A stretch of DNA of 64,000 bases from Thermosynechococcus sp. (GTDB lineage Bacteria > Cyanobacteriota > Cyanobacteriia > Thermosynechococcales > Thermosynechococcaceae), in NCBI RefSeq assembly GCF_025999095.1, contig NZ_AP024678.1, forward strand, positions 837,527-901,526, given 5' to 3'. The notes below the pieces were generated by a model. The model was not told where the DNA came from. It saw only the letters and a program-made list of their open reading frames with translations, and searched no databases. Below are positions 28,719 to 38,098 of the stretch, piece by piece. Positions within the stretch are counted from its first letter, which is position 1, and each line of letters starts with the position of its first letter. Position numbers and translations under genes: made by a program.

Positions 28719-29183
28719 ATGCGGTTTCAAGATCTGCACCCCCAAGCGGGATCGCGACGGCGCAAACGGCGGATTGGTCGGGGTATTGCCGCAGGTCAAG
28801 GGGCAAGCGGTGGCTTTGGTATGCGGGGGCAAAAATCTCGTTCTGGTCGCTCCACCCGTCCCGGCTTTGAAGGCGGTCAAAACCCCCTCTACCGTCGTCT
28901 CCCCAAACTCAAGCACTTTCCCCTCGTCAACCGGAAGGTTTACACTACGATCAACGTGGGTCGTCTCAATACCCTACCGGCCAATAGTGTAGTGACGGTT
29001 GAGTCCCTCCTGGAGGCTGGCATTCTCACCACCGCCAAATATCCCCTTAAGGTGTTAGGGGATGGTGAGCTAAATGTCAAGCTAGAGGTTCATGCGGCTG
29101 CCTTTAGTGGCAGTGCCCGCAGTAAGATTGAAGCCGCTGGTGGGGTATGTGTGGAGACCTCCGTTGCTGCCGACAGTGAATAG
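28719..29183 (+). CDS. rplO: 50S ribosomal protein L15 (uL15)
   Basis: uL15 is an assembly protein with a long basic N-terminal arm. The 154 residues start [20 protein letters not shown] and go on with [20 protein letters not shown] and a globular C-terminal domain ([20 protein letters not shown] region). The gene precedes secY by 12 bases, which in bacteria is the classic rplO-secY link. Confidence 0.96.
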   Translation: MRFQDLHPQAGSRRRKRRIGRGIAAGQGASGGFGMRGQKSRSGRSTRPGFEGGQNPLYRRLPKLKHFPLVNRKVYTTINVGRLNTLPANSVVTVESLLEAGILTTAKYPLKVLGDGELNVKLEVHAAAFSGSARSKIEAAGGVCVETSVAADSE

Positions 29184-29195
29184 AGGAACTCCAAT

Positions 29196-30506
29196 ATGAT
29201 TGTGAATCGCGGCAAGGCACCCACTGCCCAAGAAACATTTATGCAGATGGCTCAAGCGGCGGGTCTGCGGGGGCGACTCCTGATCACCATTGGGCTACTA
29301 ATCTTAGTGCGGCTTGGTATCTATCTACCCATTCCGGGAATAGAGCGCGCCGTTTTTGCCCAGAGCGTTCAAGATAATGCCGTGATTCGCTTCCTGGACA
29401 TCTTTTCAGGCGGTGGCCTCTCTGCCCTTGGGATTTTTGCCCTTGGCATCCTGCCCTATATTAACGCCTCCATCATCATGCAGCTGCTGACTGCTGCTCT
29501 CCCCTCCTTGGAGCGACTCCAAAAAGACGAAGGGGAAGCCGGCCGTCGCAAAATTTCCCAAATTACTCGCTACGTCGCTGTGGGCTGGGCGGTTCTGCAA
29601 AGCTTCGGTATTGCCATTTTTGTCAGTTCAATTCCCGGTGCTGCTTTACACCCGGGGCCGTGGTTTGTAGCTGAGATTGTTCTTGGCCTTACCGCTGGCT
29701 CCATGGTGGTGATGTGGATTTCCGAATTGATTACTGAGCGAGGGGTGGGTAATGGCGCTTCCCTCTTGATCTTTTTGAGCATTGTTGCCTACTTACCTGC
29801 CTCGGTGGGCCAGACGATCGCCCTTGCGGAAAGTGGTGGCAACATCGGCGGCATTGTTATCCTTGTGGCTGTCTTTTTAGCCATGATTGTCGGCATTGTC
29901 TTCGTTCAGGAGGGGACCCGCCGCATCCCTATTGTTTCGGCACGTCGCCAAGTGGGGCGTAAGCTCTACCGCGAGCAAACCAGTTACCTGCCCCTGCGCT
30001 TGAACCAAGGGGGGGTGATGCCGATCATTTTTGCCTCGGCGGTACTGATTCTGCCCTCAACATTGGCACAGTTTACCCGTAACGAACTCGTGGCCCGATT
30101 CGCCAGTTATGTTTCTCCGGCAGGGCCGACACCCTGGCTATACGTGACTTTTTATTTGCTGTTGATTCTCTTCTTTAGCTACTTTTACTCCTCCTTAGTG
30201 GTCAACCCCGTGGATATGTCCCAAAACTTGAAAAAAATGGGCGCCAGTATTCCGGGGATCCGACCGGGGAAAGCGACTTCTGATTACCTCGAGCGGGTTC
30301 TCAACCGCTTGACATTCCTAGGGGCAATTTTTTTGGGGCTGGTGGCAATTATTCCCACAGCAGTCGAGAGTGCCACCAAAGTAACAACATTTCAAGGGCT
30401 GGGGGCAACCTCCCTGTTGATCTTGGTGGGGGTGGCGATTGACACCTCAAAGCAAATTCAAACCTATGTGATTTCGCAACGTTATGAGGGGATGGTGAAG
30501 CAGTAA
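29196..30506 (+). CDS. secY: preprotein translocase subunit SecY
   Basis: SecY is the channel of the Sec translocon in the plasma and thylakoid membranes. The 436 residues predict ten helices. Visible signatures are the plug-side PIPGIERAVF, GIFALGILPYINASIIMQLL, FVQEGTRRIPIVSARR and YFYSSLVVNPVDMSQNLKKM. Its stop TAA shares a base with the adk ATG. secE and secG are elsewhere. Confidence 0.98.
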   Translation: MIVNRGKAPTAQETFMQMAQAAGLRGRLLITIGLLILVRLGIYLPIPGIERAVFAQSVQDNAVIRFLDIFSGGGLSALGIFALGILPYINASIIMQLLTAALPSLERLQKDEGEAGRRKISQITRYVAVGWAVLQSFGIAIFVSSIPGAALHPGPWFVAEIVLGLTAGSMVVMWISELITERGVGNGASLLIFLSIVAYLPASVGQTIALAESGGNIGGIVILVAVFLAMIVGIVFVQEGTRRIPIVSARRQVGRKLYREQTSYLPLRLNQGGVMPIIFASAVLILPSTLAQFTRNELVARFASYVSPAGPTPWLYVTFYLLLILFFSYFYSSLVVNPVDMSQNLKKMGASIPGIRPGKATSDYLERVLNRLTFLGAIFLGLVAIIPTAVESATKVTTFQGLGATSLLILVGVAIDTSKQIQTYVISQRYEGMVKQ

Positions 30507-31093
30507 TGCGCTTAATTTTGTTTGGCGGCCCCGGTTCGGGTAAAGGAACACAGGCGGCAATTCTGACCACGCTCTTGGGCATTCCCCATATTTCTATAGG
30601 GGATATTCTGCGGGCAGAGCGAGCTGCCGGCACCCCCCTCGGTCAACAGGCTCAACGCTACATGGATCGCGGTGAACTGGTACCAGATCAGTTGATTGTG
30701 GATATGGTGGCCAATCGCTTGCAACAGCCAGATACGACAGCGGGTTGGCTTTTGGACGGGTTTCCCCGCAATGTGGCACAGGCAGCGGTCTTTGAGGAGA
30801 TGCTTAAAAGCATTCACCAAGACTATGATTACTTGCTTTTTTTAGATGTGCCCGCGGCGATTCTCCAAGAACGCGCCCTAAATCGCGCCAAGCAAGCTAC
30901 CAATGGTCAGCAGCGCTCCGATGATACCCCAGAAACCATCTTTAAGCGGCTACAGGTCTATGAGCGGGAAACCCTACCGATGATTCAACAGTACATGAGT
31001 CATCCTAAGTTTGTGCACATTGATGGAACGCGTACGATCGAAGAGGTAACTGCTGCCATTCAAGCACGTATTGGGGAGGTGAACCGTGTCTAA
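30506..31093 (+). CDS. adk: adenylate kinase
   Basis: Adk equilibrates AMP and ATP with ADP. The protein has 195 residues, the short form without a zinc-binding lid. The P-loop is [14 protein letters not shown] near the N-terminus, with [14 protein letters not shown] for the AMP-binding region and [20 protein letters not shown]. The gene overlaps secY by one base and infA by eight, the usual secY-adk-infA order. Confidence 0.97.
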
Positions 31094-31310
31094 ACAGGAT
31101 GCCATTGAAATTGAAGGGACAGTGACCGAGTCATTGCCCAACGCCATGTTTCGGGTGGATCTGGACAATGGCTTCAATGTCCTTGCTCATATTTCTGGGA
31201 AGATTCGCCGCAACTACATCAAGATTTTGCCGGGCGATCGCGTCAAGGTGGAATTGACCCCCTATGACTTGACCAAGGGGCGGATTACCTATCGTCTGCG
31301 CAAAAAGTAG
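31086..31310 (+). CDS. infA: translation initiation factor IF-1
   Basis: IF-1 occupies the ribosomal A site in initiation. The 74-residue OB-fold protein starts from GTG 31086 ([20 protein letters not shown]) and has [20 protein letters not shown] and [20 protein letters not shown]. The start lies in the adk C-terminus with an eight-base overlap. A 60-base gap with a promoter-like element separates it from rpmJ. Confidence 0.96.
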
Positions 31311-31317
31311 TTTGATC

Positions 31318-31345
31318 TTTACTGGCCACTCTGCTAACATATAAA
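31318..31345 (+). promoter_or_regulatory. candidate internal promoter ahead of rpmJ-rpsM-rpsK-rpoA
   Basis: TTTACT (31318-31323), 16 bases, then TATAAA (31340-31345) lie in the only sizeable gap in this part of the cluster, 25 bases before rpmJ. The -10 word matches five of six positions and the -35 four of six. A local promoter would boost the alpha-operon part. Confidence 0.4.
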
Positions 31346-31370
31346 ATTTGCGACTACATGAGCAACTGAT

Positions 31371-31484
31371 ATGAAAGTAAGAGCATCGGTACGGCGTATT
31401 TGTGAAAAATGCCGCGTCATTCGGCGACGTGGCCGGGTGATGGTGATCTGCACCAACCCGAAACACAAGCAGCGCCAAGGGTAA
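31371..31484 (+). CDS. rpmJ: 50S ribosomal protein L36 (bL36)
   Basis: This 37-residue protein ([20 protein letters not shown], then [17 protein letters not shown]) is the zinc-ribbon form of bL36, with Cys11, Cys14, Cys27 and His32 as ligands. It lies between infA and rpsM as in most bacteria. The start is ATG 31371 and the stop TAA 31482-31484. Confidence 0.97.
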   Translation: MKVRASVRRICEKCRVIRRRGRVMVICTNPKHKQRQG

Positions 31485-31519
31485 CCCACTGTTGTTGCAC
31501 ACACATAGGAACTAGATTC

Positions 31520-31900
31520 ATGGCTCGTATTGCTGGTGTTGATTTACCCCGCGACAAACGGATTGAAATTGCCCTCACCTACATCTATGGCATTGGCTTA
31601 ACCCGCTCCAAAGAAATTTTGGCAAAAACGGGTGTCAATCCTGATACACGCACCCGCGATTTAACGGATGCCGATATTGCGGCATTGCGGGCTGCGATTG
31701 ACGAGTACCAAGTGGAGGGGGATCTGCGCCGCCTTGAGGCCATGAATATCAAGCGGCTCATGGACATTGGCTGCTATCGAGGGCGGCGGCATCGCCTTGG
31801 ATTGCCGGTTCGTGGTCAGCGCACCCGTACCAATGCTCGTACCCGTCGTGGTGGTCGTCGCACTGTGGCTGGTAAGAAAAAACCTGCTGCTAAGAAATAA
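31520..31900 (+). CDS. rpsM: 30S ribosomal protein S13 (uS13)
   Basis: uS13 in the 30S head contacts the P-site tRNA and the large subunit. ATG 31520 ([20 protein letters not shown]) gives 126 residues; an upstream in-frame ATG at 31409 falls in rpmJ and was rejected. [20 protein letters not shown] and [20 protein letters not shown] are family motifs. A lysine-rich end (KKKPAAKK) is usual. Confidence 0.97.
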   Translation: MARIAGVDLPRDKRIEIALTYIYGIGLTRSKEILAKTGVNPDTRTRDLTDADIAALRAAIDEYQVEGDLRRLEAMNIKRLMDIGCYRGRRHRLGLPVRGQRTRTNARTRRGGRRTVAGKKKPAAKK

Positions 31901-31945
31901 TAAGTTTTTCCGCTCCTGCTACCTGATTCACGGTTTGGATAGATT

Positions 31946-32338
31946 ATGGCACCCTCTGCAAAACGCTCTGGCCCTCGTAAGCAAAAGCGCAACGTCCCCA
32001 GTGGCGTTGCCCACATTCAGTCCACATTTAATAATACGATTGTCTCAATTACCGACCCCAATGGGGAGGTGATTGCTTGGGCCTCCGCTGGCTCCAGTGG
32101 TTTCAAAGGTGCCAAAAAAGGCACACCCTTTGCAGCCCAAACTGCTGCTGATAATGCGGCTCGCCGTGCCATTGATCAGGGGATGCGGCAAATTGAGGTC
32201 ATGGTGAGTGGTCCTGGCTCCGGTCGAGAAACAGCGATTCGGGCGCTGCAAGCCGCAGGCCTAGAAATTACCCTCATTCGGGATGTGACCCCCATTCCCC
32301 ATAATGGTTGTCGTCCCCCCAAACGGCGGCGGGTTTAA
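31946..32338 (+). CDS. rpsK: 30S ribosomal protein S11 (uS11)
   Basis: uS11 forms part of the 30S platform around the mRNA exit. The 130 residues have [59 protein letters not shown] and end [19 protein letters not shown]. rpsD, which in many bacteria follows, is absent; rpoA comes next after 29 bases. Confidence 0.97.
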   Translation: MAPSAKRSGPRKQKRNVPSGVAHIQSTFNNTIVSITDPNGEVIAWASAGSSGFKGAKKGTPFAAQTAADNAARRAIDQGMRQIEVMVSGPGSGRETAIRALQAAGLEITLIRDVTPIPHNGCRPPKRRRV

Positions 32339-32367
32339 GTTAGTTTGGGTCACTTGGGAGCACAGCT

Positions 32368-33333
32368 ATGGCATATCAAATTGAATGTTTGGAAACACGG
32401 GTTGAGGAGGATCAGGGGCAGTATGGCCAATTTGCACTGCATCCCCTCGCCCCTGGTCAAGGGATTACGGTGGGAAATGCCCTGCGGCGGGTTCTCCTTG
32501 CCAACTTACCCGGTAGTGCCGTGACAGCGGTGCGGATCGCTGGCGTCAATCATGAGTTTTCGACGATTCCCGGTGTGCGCGAAGATGTCATGGATATTTT
32601 GCTGCAAATGAAGCAGTTGGTAATTCGCAGCCACACCTCAGAACCCCAAATGGGTCGTCTTTTTGCTCAAGCCCCTGCGGATGAGCCATTGACGGTCACC
32701 GCTGGTATGGTGCAACTTGGCTCTGAAGTGGAGGTGGTCAACCCCAACCACTATATTGCCACGCTGATGCCGGGGGCAACCTTGGAGATGGAATTCAAGA
32801 TTGAAAGGGATCGCGGCTATCGCTCGGTGGAGCGGGTGCGGGACGATCGCCTTGCCTTGGACTATCTCCAATTGGATGCTGTCTTTATGCCCGTGCGGCG
32901 GGTGAACTATACCGTTGACTCTGTGCGCAGTGCCGGTGCAGAGGGCGATCGCCAACTCCAAGACTACCTAAAGCTGGAAATCTGGACAAATGGCAGCTTG
33001 ACTCCCCAGGATGCCCTCAATCAGGCGGCAACGATTCTTGTGGATCTCTTTAGCCCCTTGAAGGAAGTGCCCCTACACACCTCTGAGGCCACCCCCAGCG
33101 ATGAGCATGACGAAACGGGGCAAATTCCCATTGAGCAACTTAATTTGTCGGTCCGTGCCTACAACTGTCTCAAGCGTGCCCAAGTGAATACGGTGGCTGA
33201 TCTCCTTGAGTACTCCCAAGAAGAGCTACTGGAGATCAAAAACTTCGGTCAAAAGTCGGCTGAGGAAGTGATCGAAGCCCTACAAAAACACTTGGGAATT
33301 ACGCTACCGCCCCAAAAAGCGGCCCGTAACTAG
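32368..33333 (+). CDS. rpoA: RNA polymerase alpha subunit
   Basis: RpoA starts polymerase assembly as a dimer and its C-terminal domain binds UP elements and activators such as CRP. The 321 residues hold the N-terminal dimer domain (HPLAPGQGITVGNALRRVLL), MPVRRVNYTVDSVR, and the alpha-CTD after a linker (LNLSVRAYNCLKRAQVNTVA; LLEIKNFGQKSAEEVIEAL). The start is ATG 32368. rplQ follows 24 bases on, as usual. Confidence 0.98.
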   Translation: MAYQIECLETRVEEDQGQYGQFALHPLAPGQGITVGNALRRVLLANLPGSAVTAVRIAGVNHEFSTIPGVREDVMDILLQMKQLVIRSHTSEPQMGRLFAQAPADEPLTVTAGMVQLGSEVEVVNPNHYIATLMPGATLEMEFKIERDRGYRSVERVRDDRLALDYLQLDAVFMPVRRVNYTVDSVRSAGAEGDRQLQDYLKLEIWTNGSLTPQDALNQAATILVDLFSPLKEVPLHTSEATPSDEHDETGQIPIEQLNLSVRAYNCLKRAQVNTVADLLEYSQEELLEIKNFGQKSAEEVIEALQKHLGITLPPQKAARN

Positions 33334-33357
33334 AAAGATGAGTGAGGTTTACCTATT

Positions 33358-33708
33358 ATGCGTCACCAACGTCGGGTTCCCCAACTAGGACTACCAGCGG
33401 ATCAACGAAAAGCACTGCTGCGGGCATTGACCACTGAGCTGATTCGCCATGGCCGCATTACCACCACCAAAGCGCGGGCGAAGGCTGTCCGCGCAGAGGC
33501 CGAGCGGATGATCACCTTGGCAAAGGATGGTTCCTTGGCGGCACGGCGGCGTGCCCTTGGCTATCTCTACGATAAGCAACTGGTACATGCTCTGTTTGCC
33601 CAGGCTCCAGGGCGCTATGGCGATCGCAAGGGTGGCTATACCCGTATTATCCGCAGTGTGCGGCGGCGGGGTGATAACGCCGAATTGGCAGTCATTGAGC
33701 TGGTGTAG
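33358..33708 (+). CDS. rplQ: 50S ribosomal protein L17 (bL17)
   Basis: bL17 lies by the tunnel exit. The 116 residues start [20 protein letters not shown] and include [40 protein letters not shown] and [20 protein letters not shown], the family pattern. It is followed six bases later by truA. Confidence 0.97.
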   Translation: MRHQRRVPQLGLPADQRKALLRALTTELIRHGRITTTKARAKAVRAEAERMITLAKDGSLAARRRALGYLYDKQLVHALFAQAPGRYGDRKGGYTRIIRSVRRRGDNAELAVIELV

Positions 33709-33714
33709 CAGGCA

Positions 33715-34569
33715 ATGATGACAGCGATCGCCCCGCCTCAAAGCGGCCAACGCTTGGCACTGCTCATTCAGTACCAGGGCACCCACTTCCACGGCTGGCA
33801 ACGCCAAGTGGGCCAGCGCACGGTGCAGGAGGTGATTGAGCAGGCGATCGCCAGTGTTGTCAATCATCCCGTCTCTGTGGTTGCCGCAGGGCGCACGGAC
33901 ACAGGGGTTCATGCAGCGGGTCAAGTGGCCCATGTCACGGTCAACTCGCCTATTCCTGTGCATCGTTGGCCGGGGATTCTCAATGCTCGCCTGCCCGCTG
34001 ATGTGGTGATTCGGGCGGCGGCGGCTGTGCCTCCTCACTGGCATGCCCGTTTCTCAGCGCTGTGGCGTCGCTATCGCTATACTCTCTATACCGACCCCTG
34101 CCCCAATATCTTTCTGCGGCCTTGGACATGGCACTACTACTATGCCCCCTTGGATGTGGCAAAAATGGCAGCAGTGCTTCAGCCATTGTTGGGGCGGCAT
34201 CACCTAAGTGCATTTCACCGTTCTGGCTCCAATCGTGCCCATTCTTGGGTGGAGGTACAGGCGGTGAGTTGCCAGCGGCGCGGCGCCCTTGTGGAAATTG
34301 AGGTACAAGCTTCCGGATTTCTCTACGGCATGATGCGCCTGTTGGTGGGCCTTTTGGTACAGGTGGGACAAGGCCAGCGATCGCCCGCCAGTTTTACGGA
34401 AATTTGGCAACAGGAGCAACGCCACCTTGTCAAGTATGCTGCACCCCCCAGCGGCCTTTGTCTATTGGGGGTGGGTTATCCTGAATCACCGTTCCCCCCT
34501 GCCCTGTGCACCGAGGCGATGCCCCAGTTCCAGTTAGCCTCTGTTTGCCCTGAATTGTCTATCGCATAG
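33715..34569 (+). CDS. truA: tRNA pseudouridine(38-40) synthase
   Basis: TruA makes pseudouridine at 38-40 in many tRNAs. The 284-residue protein begins with [20 protein letters not shown], then [16 protein letters not shown] containing the catalytic Asp, [14 protein letters not shown], and [19 protein letters not shown] near the C-terminus. The start is ATG 33715 or the adjacent ATG 33718. Its place between rplQ and rplM is common in bacteria. Confidence 0.96.
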   Translation: MMTAIAPPQSGQRLALLIQYQGTHFHGWQRQVGQRTVQEVIEQAIASVVNHPVSVVAAGRTDTGVHAAGQVAHVTVNSPIPVHRWPGILNARLPADVVIRAAAAVPPHWHARFSALWRRYRYTLYTDPCPNIFLRPWTWHYYYAPLDVAKMAAVLQPLLGRHHLSAFHRSGSNRAHSWVEVQAVSCQRRGALVEIEVQASGFLYGMMRLLVGLLVQVGQGQRSPASFTEIWQQEQRHLVKYAAPPSGLCLLGVGYPESPFPPALCTEAMPQFQLASVCPELSIA

Positions 34570-34585
34570 AACTATGGAGTTTGTG

Positions 34586-35044
34586 ATGACCAGTACCCTA
34601 AAGACACCCCTGCCGGCTGTGGATGACCTTGCTCCCCAGTGGTATGTCATTGATGCCACCGATCAACGGTTGGGTCGGCTGGCCGCAGAAATTGCCCGCA
34701 TTCTCAGGGGCAAAAACAAAGCGATTTACACCCCCCACATGGATACGGGTGACTTTGTGATTGTCATCAATGCCGAAAAGGTCACCGTCACTGGCAGAAA
34801 ACGCTCCCAAAAACTCTACCGTCGTCACTCCGGACGTCCCGGCGGCATGAAAATTGAAACCTTTGATCAACTGCAAGCCCGTATTCCAGAGCGGATTATT
34901 GAGCACGCTGTCAAGGGGATGCTGCCGAAAAATTCCCTTGGCCGCAAACTCTTTACCAAGCTGAAAGTTTATGCTGGGCCAGAGCATCCCCACCAAGCGC
35001 AAAAACCCCAGCCTTTGACCCTTAACACGATTCCGGGAGCCTAA
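34586..35044 (+). CDS. rplM: 50S ribosomal protein L13 (uL13)
   Basis: uL13 is an early 50S assembly protein. ATG 34586 ([11 protein letters not shown]) fits the family N-terminus; ATG 34574 adds four residues (MEFV). Motifs are [40 protein letters not shown] and [18 protein letters not shown], then [20 protein letters not shown]. It precedes rpsI by two bases. Confidence 0.96.
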   Translation: MTSTLKTPLPAVDDLAPQWYVIDATDQRLGRLAAEIARILRGKNKAIYTPHMDTGDFVIVINAEKVTVTGRKRSQKLYRRHSGRPGGMKIETFDQLQARIPERIIEHAVKGMLPKNSLGRKLFTKLKVYAGPEHPHQAQKPQPLTLNTIPGA

Positions 35045-35046
35045 CA

Positions 35047-35460
35047 ATGCAGATTGCTGATCAGTCTAAGCGGGTAGTTTACTTGGGAACAGGTCGCCGT
35101 AAGTCGGCCGTAGCACGGGTGCGATTGATTCCTGGTAGCGGTCAGTTATTGATCAATGGCCGCAATGGGGCTGACTACCTGCAAAATAACCCTATCTACC
35201 TCAACTTGGTGAAGGCCCCCCTTGAAACCCTTGGACTTGAAAATAGCTATGATATCTATGTCAATGCCACGGGGGGTGGTCTGACAGGGCAAGCGGACGC
35301 TATTCGTCTAGGTATTGCCCGTGCCCTGTGCCAACTGGACATCGAAAACCGCAAGCCCTTGAAAATGGAAGGCTATCTCACCCGCGATCCCCGTGCCAAG
35401 GAGCGGCGTAAATACGGTCTGCGCAAAGCCCGCAAAGCCCCCCAATACTCAAAACGCTAA
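35047..35460 (+). CDS. rpsI: 30S ribosomal protein S9 (uS9)
   Basis: uS9 has a long C-terminal tail reaching the P-site tRNA. The 137 residues include [40 protein letters not shown] and end [18 protein letters not shown], the expected lysine/arginine end. The start is ATG 35047. rpmE lies 38 bases further. Confidence 0.97.
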   Translation: MQIADQSKRVVYLGTGRRKSAVARVRLIPGSGQLLINGRNGADYLQNNPIYLNLVKAPLETLGLENSYDIYVNATGGGLTGQADAIRLGIARALCQLDIENRKPLKMEGYLTRDPRAKERRKYGLRKARKAPQYSKR

Positions 35461-35498
35461 AATTTTGTTTTTGACTTCTCGTTTGTGGTGAGACTCCT

Positions 35499-35774
35499 AT
35501 GCCAAAACCAAACATTCATCCCCAGTGGTATCCCGAAGCCAAAGTCTATTGCGATGGTGAAGTGGTTATGACAGTTGGTTCCACGAAACCAGAACTGCAC
35601 GTAGACATTTGGTCAGGTAACCACCCCTTCTTCACCGGTACTCAGAAAATTGTTGACGCCGAAGGGCGGGTGGAGCGCTTCCGCCGTAAATACAGCGGTA
35701 CCAAACCTCAGCAAACAGCTAAAGGGAAAAAAGCCGCCACTAAATCTACACCTAAGACTAACAAAAAGGGCTAA
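35499..35774 (+). CDS. rpmE: 50S ribosomal protein L31 (bL31)
   Basis: bL31 bridges the subunits at the central protuberance. The 91 residues start MPKPNIHPQWYPEAKVYCDG and contain GSTKPELHVDIWSGNHPFFTG and GRVERFRRKYSGTKPQQ. Only one cysteine is present, so the zinc site of the C+ form is lost, as in other cyanobacteria. A lysine-rich tail follows. It ends the translation genes of the cluster. Confidence 0.96.
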   Translation: MPKPNIHPQWYPEAKVYCDGEVVMTVGSTKPELHVDIWSGNHPFFTGTQKIVDAEGRVERFRRKYSGTKPQQTAKGKKAATKSTPKTNKKG

Positions 35775-35783
35775 TTGCTCTTT

Positions 35784-36809
35784 ATGTCCCTCTTTTTTCA
35801 GCCCGCCGAGTGGCTGCCCCATCGCGCCTGTTGGTTAGCTTTCCCGAGTCACGAAGATCTTTGGGGAGAGTTATTACCGCAGGTGCGCTTTGAGTTTGCT
35901 GCCCTCTGTCGGGCGATCGCTGACCCTGATCCGGTTACGGGTCAATGTCGGGGCGAGCAACTGAAAATTCTGGTGCTGGATGAGACAGGAAAAGCCACTG
36001 CCCATTCCTACTTAGGCGATCTCAACCCGCAATTTTATCAAGTGCCCTTTGGCGATATTTGGCTGCGGGATACAGCACCTATCGGGCTCATTAATGAAGC
36101 AGGGGAGCGGCGACTTCTCTGTTTACCCTTTAATGGTTGGGGCAAAAAGTATCAACTTGCTGACGATAGCGACTTAGCAATCCGCTTAGCCAGACTGATG
36201 GGCATACCCTATGGCGCCGTACCCTTGTTCCTCGAGGGGGGAGCAATCGAAGTAGATGGGGAAGGGACTTGCCTCACCACTCGCCAGTGCCTTCTCAACC
36301 CCAACCGCAATCCCTATTTAAGCAGTGAAGAAGTGGAAGCCCGCCTCAAGCCCGCCCTTGGCGTGAGTAAAATTCTCTGGATTGAATCGGGACTTGCCAA
36401 TGATCACACCGATGGCCACATAGATACGTTGGTGCGTTTTGTGGCTCCCGCAAGGGTGGTGTGCATGTTGCCCGAAAGTACTGAGGATCCCAACTATGAG
36501 GTTTTGCGGGCGATCTATGAGCAGTTGCAAACCCTGACGGATGCCAAGGGGCGCTCCTTAGAGGTGATCCCAGTGCCTTCACCGGGGCGGGTGCTCAGCC
36601 GCAAGGGGGAAATTTTGCCGGCCAGTTATATGAATTTTTATATTGCCAATACTACTGTTGTTGTCCCCACCTATGGTGTTGCAGCGGATACCAAAGCGGT
36701 TGAGGCGATCGCCAAGCTCTTTCCCAGTCGCAGAACCATTGGCCGGCCCGCACGGACCATTTTAGAAGGGGGAGGCGCTTTCCATTGCATTACTCAGCAG
36801 GAGCCATGA
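35784..36809 (+). CDS. aguA: agmatine deiminase
   Basis: AguA hydrolyses agmatine to N-carbamoylputrescine, with release of ammonia. The 341 residues (from ATG 35784) show the peptidyl-arginine-deiminase fold: PHRACWLAFPSHEDLWGEL, FGDIWLRDTAPIGL, LEGGAIEVDGEGTCLTT, NDHTDGHIDTLVRFV with the expected His/Asp and the catalytic Cys in EGGGAFHCIT. A TTG at 35775 would add three residues. The stop overlaps aguB (ATGA). Placement nine bases after rpmE suggests shared transcription. Confidence 0.95.
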   Translation: MSLFFQPAEWLPHRACWLAFPSHEDLWGELLPQVRFEFAALCRAIADPDPVTGQCRGEQLKILVLDETGKATAHSYLGDLNPQFYQVPFGDIWLRDTAPIGLINEAGERRLLCLPFNGWGKKYQLADDSDLAIRLARLMGIPYGAVPLFLEGGAIEVDGEGTCLTTRQCLLNPNRNPYLSSEEVEARLKPALGVSKILWIESGLANDHTDGHIDTLVRFVAPARVVCMLPESTEDPNYEVLRAIYEQLQTLTDAKGRSLEVIPVPSPGRVLSRKGEILPASYMNFYIANTTVVVPTYGVAADTKAVEAIAKLFPSRRTIGRPARTILEGGGAFHCITQQEP

Positions 36810-37663
36810 GGACAATTACCGTTGCTGCCATTCAAGCACAACTGACCGATGACGTTGAGACCAATATTCTGCACCTCAGTGATTTGGTACGGGAAGCCCA
36901 TCGGCAAGGGGCACAGGTGATCGTTCTGCCAGAGCTGTTTGAGGGCCACTACTTCTGCAAGGAAGAGCGGGAGATTCACTTTCAGCGGGCACACCCCGTG
37001 AAAAACCATCCGACAATCGCCCACTTTGAAAGGTTGGCGCGGGAACTGGAGGTGGTGATTCCGGTCTCGTTTTTTGAAAAAGCTGGCCCCGCTTACTACA
37101 ACAGTGTGGCCATGATTGATGCGGGGGGCGTCAATCTTGGTGTCTATCGCAAAAGTCATATTCCCGATGGCCCCGGCTATGAGGAAAAGTTCTACTTTCG
37201 ACCGGGAAATACAGGCTTTCGGGTCTGGCGCACCCGCTACGGCAGAATCGGTGTCGGCATCTGCTGGGATCAGTGGTTCCCCGAGGCAGCACGGGTGATG
37301 ACCCTCATGGGGGCAGAGGTGCTCGTGTATCCCACCGCCATTGGCAGTGAGCCCCATGATCCCACGCTGGACACCAAAGACCCTTGGCAACGGGTGATGG
37401 TTGGCCATGCAGTGGCCAACGTGATTCCAGTGGTAGCAGCGAACCGTGTTGGTGATGAGGGGGGGCAAGTATTTTATGGCAGTTCCTTTATTGCCAATCC
37501 AAGGGGAGATCTGGTGGCCGAAGCTGATCGCTCCCAAGAAGCCGTGCTTGTTCATAAATTTGATTTAGAGGAAATTGAGCGCCTACGGGCGGCCTATGGC
37601 TTCTTTCGCGATCGCCGGCCCGGACTCTACAAAGCCTTGTTGACTGCCGATGGTGTTATTTGA
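36806..37663 (+). CDS. aguB: N-carbamoylputrescine amidase
   Basis: AguB cleaves N-carbamoylputrescine to putrescine, carbon dioxide and ammonia. It is a nitrilase-superfamily enzyme of 285 residues with the catalytic triad in LPELFEGHYF (Glu), YRKSHIPDGPGYEEKFYF (Lys) and GVGICWDQWFPEAARVM (Cys). ATG 36806 overlaps the aguA stop by four bases, so the enzyme pair is probably made together. With arginine decarboxylase (not in the window) it forms the arginine to putrescine route. Confidence 0.95.
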   Translation: MRTITVAAIQAQLTDDVETNILHLSDLVREAHRQGAQVIVLPELFEGHYFCKEEREIHFQRAHPVKNHPTIAHFERLARELEVVIPVSFFEKAGPAYYNSVAMIDAGGVNLGVYRKSHIPDGPGYEEKFYFRPGNTGFRVWRTRYGRIGVGICWDQWFPEAARVMTLMGAEVLVYPTAIGSEPHDPTLDTKDPWQRVMVGHAVANVIPVVAANRVGDEGGQVFYGSSFIANPRGDLVAEADRSQEAVLVHKFDLEEIERLRAAYGFFRDRRPGLYKALLTADGVI

Positions 37664-37940
37664 CCTATGGCGCGATGATCATCGGCCTGGGTTATTCTTA
37701 AAGACGGCTGAAGGGTACAGCTACATTTCAGTGTCCTGGTCGCGATCGCCAGCGGCCTAGCCCCACCGACCGCTGCTTTTGCAACTGCGCAATTATCACT
37801 GCCCAATTATCAAAAATTATCAAAGTGACGGCTCTAAACTTTGCTGCCTACAGTACTTCTAGTCCCTCTGCTAACGATGCCACAGGTCGAATTATCTTCC
37901 TCTGCAGGCATGTCCAAGCTGTGATTACGGTTTGTCTCAG

Positions 37941-37961
37941 CAGTGGCATTGCCACTGTTTT
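37941..37961 (+). terminator. rho-independent-like terminator
   Basis: CAGTGGC (37941-37947), loop ATT, GCCACTG (37951-37957) form a perfect 7-bp stem followed by TTTTA. It would stop transcripts from the plus strand, 280 bases beyond aguB, so it may end either a long aguB trailer or an independent small RNA. The hairpin is also complementary in the minus direction, but without a T-run. Confidence 0.6.
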
Positions 37962-38036
37962 ATCCCTCGATTGATAAATAACCTGCCGCAGGGGGTGCCT
38001 TGACTACAATCTTTACAATCTTCACATTAATACTGC

Positions 38037-38098
38037 TTGCAGGCACATCTGAGCAGAGGGAAGCAGCGAGAGCGGCTTGCCTACCCCCCTGCCTGCAA
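38037..38098. repeat. palindromic element with nested hairpin
   Basis: TTGCAGGCA (38037-38045) pairs perfectly with TGCCTGCAA (38090-38098). Inside, GGGAAGC (38058-38064) pairs with GCTTGCC (38075-38081) but for one mismatch. A second outer pairing, GCAGGGG (37988-37994) with CCCCTGC (38086-38092), competes with the first. Function unknown. Confidence 0.5.

Noticed and set aside
33391-34044. 217-codon minus-strand frame across rplQ and truA
   Set aside because: Antisense to two clear genes and crossing their boundary; no domain is seen.
36794-37555. 253-codon minus-strand frame opposite aguB
   Set aside because: aguB has all catalytic residues; the antisense frame looks like a shadow with no known motif.
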